Shown in pieces: positions 16,554 through 18,782 of a stretch of DNA of 18,782 nucleotides; within the stretch, counting starts at the first letter, position 1, and each line of letters opens with the position of its first letter. This DNA is from Bacteroidales bacterium UBA1458 (GTDB lineage: Bacteria > Bacteroidota > Bacteroidia > Bacteroidales > VadinHA17): contig DCSU01000015.1 of assembly GCA_002325785.1 (NCBI GenBank), forward strand, positions 135 through 18,916, given 5' to 3'. The notes below the pieces were generated by a model. The model ran no database searches and was not told the origin of the DNA. It was given only the letters and a program-made list of their open reading frames with translations. Made by a program: the position numbers and the translations under genes.

Positions 16554-18200
16554 ATGGGAATAAGGGGAATAGTTTTTATTACCGGACTGCTTTTACTGGT
16601 GCCGCTGAGCGCCCAGAAGAAGAGCGAGCTCAGGGAGATATGGCTTGAAGCCGAGTCACATTATCTCTATGGCGAATTTGAACTGGCTAACCCGCTATAC
16701 CTCATGCTCAATGACCTCAGGCCGGGTAATGCCAACATCAAGTACAAGATCGGAAACTGCTATCTGAACATCTTTGATGAGAAGCCCATGGCCATACCAT
16801 TTCTTGAGGAGGCAGTAGTGAACACAAGCTATAACTCAAAGACCGGAAAACTGCAGGAAAAACGGGCTCCGCTCGATGCTTACTTCTCCCTGGCAAACGC
16901 CTACAGAATCACCAACAGGCTTGACAGCGCCCTCAATACCTACCGTTTCTTTAAACAGCTTATCTCGGAATCTACCGCGATGCAGAACCAGGAGTTCGTC
17001 AACCAGCAGGTACAGGCCTGCAACATTGCAGCTATGCAGATGGGCGCCCCTGTGAATGTACTTATACAGCCCCTTAAAGAGTATATCAACCAGGGCTCTG
17101 TCAATGACAGGCCGGTGGTGAGCTATGACGGTAGCACAATGGCCTATACTGAGAGACGCGGCCTCGAGAGCGTGGTCTTTGTGACACGCAGGGAGGGCGA
17201 CACCTGGGGCACCCCGACGGACATAACCCTGGAAGCATCCATGGGCACCGATTGCCATACGACCTCTCTCAACAGTGACGGTACAGAACTGTATCTCTTC
17301 AAGAACGATAACTACGACGGCAACCTCTATGTTACCAGGTTCGTCCAGGGCAGATGGGCTCCCATTGAGAAACTCAACAAAAACATCAATACCAGGTTTT
17401 ATGAATCACACGCCGCCATCGCTTCTGACGGCAGTAAACTCTATTTCACATCGAACCGTGAAGGCGGACTCGGGGAGCTTGATCTCTGGGTATCTGAGAA
17501 AGATATCACTGACGACTGGGGCGTCCCGGTAAACCTGGGGAATGTAGTCAACACACCCTTCAACGAAGAGACTCCATTCATCTCCGATGACGGCAACACC
17601 CTCACATTCAGCTCAGAAGGACACGGGTCAATGGGGGGATATGATATCTTCCTTTCAAAACTGTCAGCCGGCACCTGGGGCAACCCGGTCAACATCGGAT
17701 TCCCGGTGAGCACAACGGATGACAATATCGGGTTCCAACCCTTCAGCAACGGCGCCTACGGTTTCTATTCCATAATGACAGGCTATAAAAAGAAGGAGAT
17801 AACGCTGGTGACATTCAACCCTCCATCGGTCGAACCCAGAGACACGGTGACCATCAGCTTTGATCCGGCCGATCTGCCTTACATCACGCAGGTAGACACC
17901 TCTCTCCTCATCACCAACCTCACCCTCAGGGATGTGTCTGACTCCGACGAGGAGATTGACCCTGATGTGCTTTATTATACCGTTCAGGTGATGGCGCTGT
18001 ATAACCCTGTTGACCCTGCTTATTTCGAATACGCAGAGATCTCAGTGTTCTATAATATTGAGGACAGGTTCTACCGTTACACCACAGGCCAGTTCAATGC
18101 CAAACGGTCTGCATATGAAGAACTCAACAGACTGCTCAGACTGGGATATCCGAATGATATCTTCGTGAAGAAAGTGTACAGGAATGATTCTGGAAAATGA
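16554..18200 (+). CDS. Exported TPR + PD40 beta-propeller protein with C-terminal SPOR-like domain (paralogue C)
   Basis: This is a 548-residue protein with a short signal peptide (1-20, ending LSAQ). TPR-like helices lie at 25-162 (FELANPLYLMLNDLRPGN; LDSALNTYRFFKQL). Five PD40 blades span 184-420, including ASDGSKLYFTSNREGGLGEL and GHGSMGGYDIFLSKL. A spacer with acidic DSDEEIDPD follows. The last 75 residues (474-548) look like a SPOR domain: YYTVQVMALYNPVDPAYF, then FYRYTTGQFNAKRSAYEEL, then the closing strand after LRLGYPNDIFV. SPOR domains bind glycan strands lacking stem peptides, mostly at division septa. The protein is thus predicted to be periplasmic and to attach to peptidoglycan, filling the place that the OmpA-like domain has in PorE. 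The gene lies 57 bp after B; its 3' end overlaps the GNAT gene by 17 bp. The function is unknown. Confidence 0.83.
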   Translation: MGIRGIVFITGLLLLVPLSAQKKSELREIWLEAESHYLYGEFELANPLYLMLNDLRPGNANIKYKIGNCYLNIFDEKPMAIPFLEEAVVNTSYNSKTGKLQEKRAPLDAYFSLANAYRITNRLDSALNTYRFFKQLISESTAMQNQEFVNQQVQACNIAAMQMGAPVNVLIQPLKEYINQGSVNDRPVVSYDGSTMAYTERRGLESVVFVTRREGDTWGTPTDITLEASMGTDCHTTSLNSDGTELYLFKNDNYDGNLYVTRFVQGRWAPIEKLNKNINTRFYESHAAIASDGSKLYFTSNREGGLGELDLWVSEKDITDDWGVPVNLGNVVNTPFNEETPFISDDGNTLTFSSEGHGSMGGYDIFLSKLSAGTWGNPVNIGFPVSTTDDNIGFQPFSNGAYGFYSIMTGYKKKEITLVTFNPPSVEPRDTVTISFDPADLPYITQVDTSLLITNLTLRDVSDSDEEIDPDVLYYTVQVMALYNPVDPAYFEYAEISVFYNIEDRFYRYTTGQFNAKRSAYEELNRLLRLGYPNDIFVKKVYRNDSGK

Positions 18201-18714
18201 CGGTATAAGGCTCCGTGCTGTCGAGCCTGAAGACCTGGAACTCCTCTACAAATGGGAAAATGAGGAAGCTGACTGGAAAAGCAGCACCACTCTTGTGCCA
18301 TACTCGAAATACATCCTTAAAAAATATATTGCCAGCTCACACCGCAGCCTCTATGAAACCTGCCAGCTAAGGCTGATGATTGATGTTTTGCCCGACGACA
18401 GGACAGTTGGCACAGTCGACCTGTTCGAGTTTGACCATTACCATATGAGAGCAGGTGTGGGCATACTGATAGCTGACCCGAATGAGAGGAAGAAGGGATA
18501 TGCCTCTGCAGCCCTCGACTGCATCATTAAATATGCGTTTGATACTATTGGCCTTCATCAGCTCTGGTGCAACATCCTGGAGGGTAATAATGAAAGCATG
18601 AACCTCTTCAGGCATCACGGATTTGAAGTTTGCGCCACCAGGAAGGAATGGATCAGGGTCTCCAACAGGTTTGAAACCGAATACACGCTACAGCTAATCA
18701 GCAAAGCAAAATAA
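18184..18714 (+). CDS. GNAT family N-acetyltransferase (RimJ/RimL-like)
   Basis: This is a 176-residue acetyltransferase of the GNAT fold. The N-terminal RLRAVEPEDLELLYKWEN (9-26) and the acetyl-CoA pyrophosphate loop R102-KK-G105-Y-A107 in NERKKGYASAALDCIIKYAF are clear, as are the following strand LWCNILEGNNESMNLFRHHGF and the aromatic-rich end. This pattern is common to RimJ/RimL and SpeG-like enzymes that acetylate protein N-termini, polyamines or small amines; the substrate is not predictable. The ATG at 18184 lies 17 bp inside the end of propeller gene C, so translation is probably coupled. It is the last gene in the run and is followed at once by the heptamer repeat region. Confidence 0.92.
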   Translation: MILENDGIRLRAVEPEDLELLYKWENEEADWKSSTTLVPYSKYILKKYIASSHRSLYETCQLRLMIDVLPDDRTVGTVDLFEFDHYHMRAGVGILIADPNERKKGYASAALDCIIKYAFDTIGLHQLWCNILEGNNESMNLFRHHGFEVCATRKEWIRVSNRFETEYTLQLISKAK

Positions 18715-18764
18715 ATTGTCGATTTGCGATTTGCGATTTGCGATTAAATCGACAATCGACAATC
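18715..18764. repeat. Heptamer tandem repeats flanked by an 11-bp inverted repeat
   Basis: Right after the GNAT stop, ATTGTCGATTT (18715-18725) and its exact reverse complement AAATCGACAAT (18746-18756) enclose a tandem array of GATTTGC (three full copies at 18721-18741 plus GATT). A second heptamer, AATCGAC, repeats about 2.6 times at 18747-18764. The transcript could fold into a stem-loop and end the operon, but no T-run follows inside the window. Length variation by slippage in 7-bp steps is plausible. The array may continue past the right edge. Confidence 0.75.
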
Positions 18765-18782
18765 TGAAATCGAAAATTCCTC

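Noticed and set aside
13097..18200. Reading the propeller proteins as TolB of the Tol-Pal system or as full PorE orthologues
   Set aside because: TolB lacks the N-terminal TPR block and is not found in triplicate, and there are no tolQRA or pal genes. PorE has a lipobox and an OmpA-like C-terminus, neither seen in A, B or C.
18715..18782. CRISPR array at the right edge
   Set aside because: The repeat unit is only 7 bp with no unique spacers, and no cas gene is nearby.
1..18782. Mobile elements, phage genes, toxin-antitoxin pairs, tRNAs
   Set aside because: No transposase, integrase, terminal inverted repeats, antitoxin-like small gene pair or tRNA cloverleaf was recognised on either strand.

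Overview
The window looks like chromosomal DNA from a member of the Bacteroidota, probably a Bacteroidales-like lineage. Four signs support this. Promoters fit the TTTG-N19/20-TAnnTTTG pattern of that phylum. Starts lack clear Shine-Dalgarno sequences and often have A-rich leaders. The DUF6452 and DUF6048 families are, as far as I recall, a Bacteroidota pair. The TPR plus PD40-propeller envelope proteins resemble PorE of the type IX secretion system. I see no tRNA, rRNA, IS element, phage gene or CRISPR array.

Left part (1-4677, all minus strand). Read in the direction of transcription: an inner-membrane M23 peptidase with its own promoter and terminator; a second M23 peptidase paralogue with a textbook promoter; a MerR-type regulator; a Nif3/DUF34 metal protein; a coiled-coil zinc-ribbon protein (COG1579). 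The last four read as one operon. It ends near a perfect 28-bp palindrome, beyond which lies the start of urocanate hydratase (hutU), cut by the window edge.

Middle (4792-10749). alaS runs rightward and is followed after 17 bp by one ORF that joins DUF6452 (a lipoprotein) to DUF6048 (a probable beta-barrel), normally separate neighbouring genes. This ORF converges, with an 18-bp overlap, on a sodium:solute symporter gene on the minus strand. The symporter is divergent from recR.

Right part (10929-18782, all plus strand). A fold-type-I PLP aminotransferase and a GT2 glycosyltransferase are 4 bp apart. Then come three tandem paralogues of exported TPR + five-blade-visible PD40 propeller proteins. 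They share the front half but end differently: (A) carboxypeptidase-regulatory-like and Ig-like domains, an acidic Pro/Glu-rich linker and a C-terminal membrane helix; (B) nothing after the propeller; (C) a SPOR-like, probably peptidoglycan-binding, domain. A GNAT acetyltransferase gene overlaps the end of C. A heptamer tandem repeat flanked by an inverted repeat closes the window.

Most of the window is housekeeping. The part most likely to be undescribed is the A-B-C propeller cassette, in which one scaffold carries three different envelope-anchoring solutions. The DUF6452-DUF6048 fusion is second.
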